DNA from: Cryobacterium sp. CG_9.6
GTDB taxonomy: Bacteria > Actinomycetota > Actinomycetes > Actinomycetales > Microbacteriaceae
Assembly (NCBI RefSeq): GCF_029893365.1
Contig: NZ_JARXUZ010000001.1
Coordinates: forward strand, 2,294,001 to 2,358,000
Direction of reading: 5' to 3'
Length of the DNA stretch: 64,000 bases
Positions 63,995-64,000 of this stretch are shown here, in pieces. Made by a program: the position numbers and the translations under genes. Every line of letters starts with the position of its first letter. Positions within the stretch are counted from its first letter, which is position 1. The notes beneath the pieces are model-generated. The model saw only the letters and a program-made list of their open reading frames with translations. It ran no database searches and was not told where the DNA came from.

Positions 63995-64000
63995 TCGAGC

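Noticed and set aside
1..64000. CRISPR arrays, insertion sequences, prophage or integrase genes
   Set aside because: No spaced repeats of 25-40 bases, transposase, recombinase or phage-like genes were seen; the tandem repeats present have no spacers.

Overview
This window is chromosomal DNA from a high-GC Gram-positive actinobacterium, most likely a member of the Microbacteriaceae. The clpX-clpP2-clpP1-tig block, the rne/ndk/DUF4233/folC block, a type 2 (mupirocin-insensitive type) IleRS under a translational-type T-box, a mycothiol-era DsbA-like protein, a group II truncated haemoglobin and many promoters fused to start codons all point that way. The genus cannot be fixed from sequence alone. 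Almost everything is core genome: no insertion sequence, prophage, CRISPR array or rRNA was seen.

Layout. 1-985: 5' part of a YraQ/DUF318-type metal permease. 1103-5525: rne (-), a vitamin K epoxide reductase family gene (+) and, further right, the minus-strand chain ileS-folC-DUF4233-ndk (10909 down to 5103), headed by an Ile T-box leader (about 10911-11141). 11294-16607: a compact peptide-type ABC importer operon (+). 16842-20165: valS, a GNAT acetyltransferase and a small unknown protein (+). 20200-24363: a methyltransferase (-), an M3 peptidase (+) and a BenE-type transporter (-). 24389-28659: clpX, then clpP2-clpP1, then tig (-), followed by tRNA-Pro (-) and tRNA-Gly (+). 29095-34438: multicopper oxidase, amidohydrolase, Nei/Fpg glycosylase, rpiB and a Rv2466c-like oxidoreductase (all -). 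34595-37818: an MHS-type MFS transporter and a zinc-ribbon SDR (+). 37837-43263: DUF2332 protein (-), pepN, MscS channel and truncated globin (+). 43324-47984: putrescine oxidase, gabT (-) and a divergent PucR-type regulator (+). 47890-54597: unknown protein (-), tesB and Rieske lipoprotein (+), 4HBT thioesterase, ettA, DUF6993-like lipoprotein, ssb (-), then two small unknown proteins (+). 54680-63994: nadE, an acyl-CoA synthetase with MarR regulator, a cytochrome b-type membrane protein, etfA, etfB and the valine-degradation trio HIBADH-HIBCH-acyl-CoA dehydrogenase (all -).

How the genes work together. Protein quality control (ClpX, ClpP1/P2, trigger factor) and translation/folate genes form the conserved backbone. 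From memory the gene order matches Mycobacterium tuberculosis Rv2444c-Rv2478c (rne, ndk, DUF4233, folC, clpX, clpP2, clpP1, tig, nei, rpiB, Rv2466c, pepN, glbO, thioesterase, ettA, ssb), with accessory genes inserted. Two catabolic modules stand out: putrescine to GABA to succinate semialdehyde (puo, gabT, PucR regulator) and the valine branch (acyl-CoA dehydrogenase, HIBCH, HIBADH), with ETF genes alongside to take the electrons.

The most unusual signals are: (i) at least eight genes whose start codon lies exactly six bases after a TANNNT-like -10 hexamer, indicating leaderless transcripts; (ii) three 16-17 bp intergenic tandem repeats at distant sites that share a core resembling AACTACAG-GCG; (iii) an in-frame seven-copy 15-bp repeat in an ABC permease; (iv) an SDR with a zinc ribbon and a Thr in place of the catalytic Tyr; (v) a ClgR-like box ahead of clpP1. 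I found no convincing evidence of a wholly new multi-gene system.
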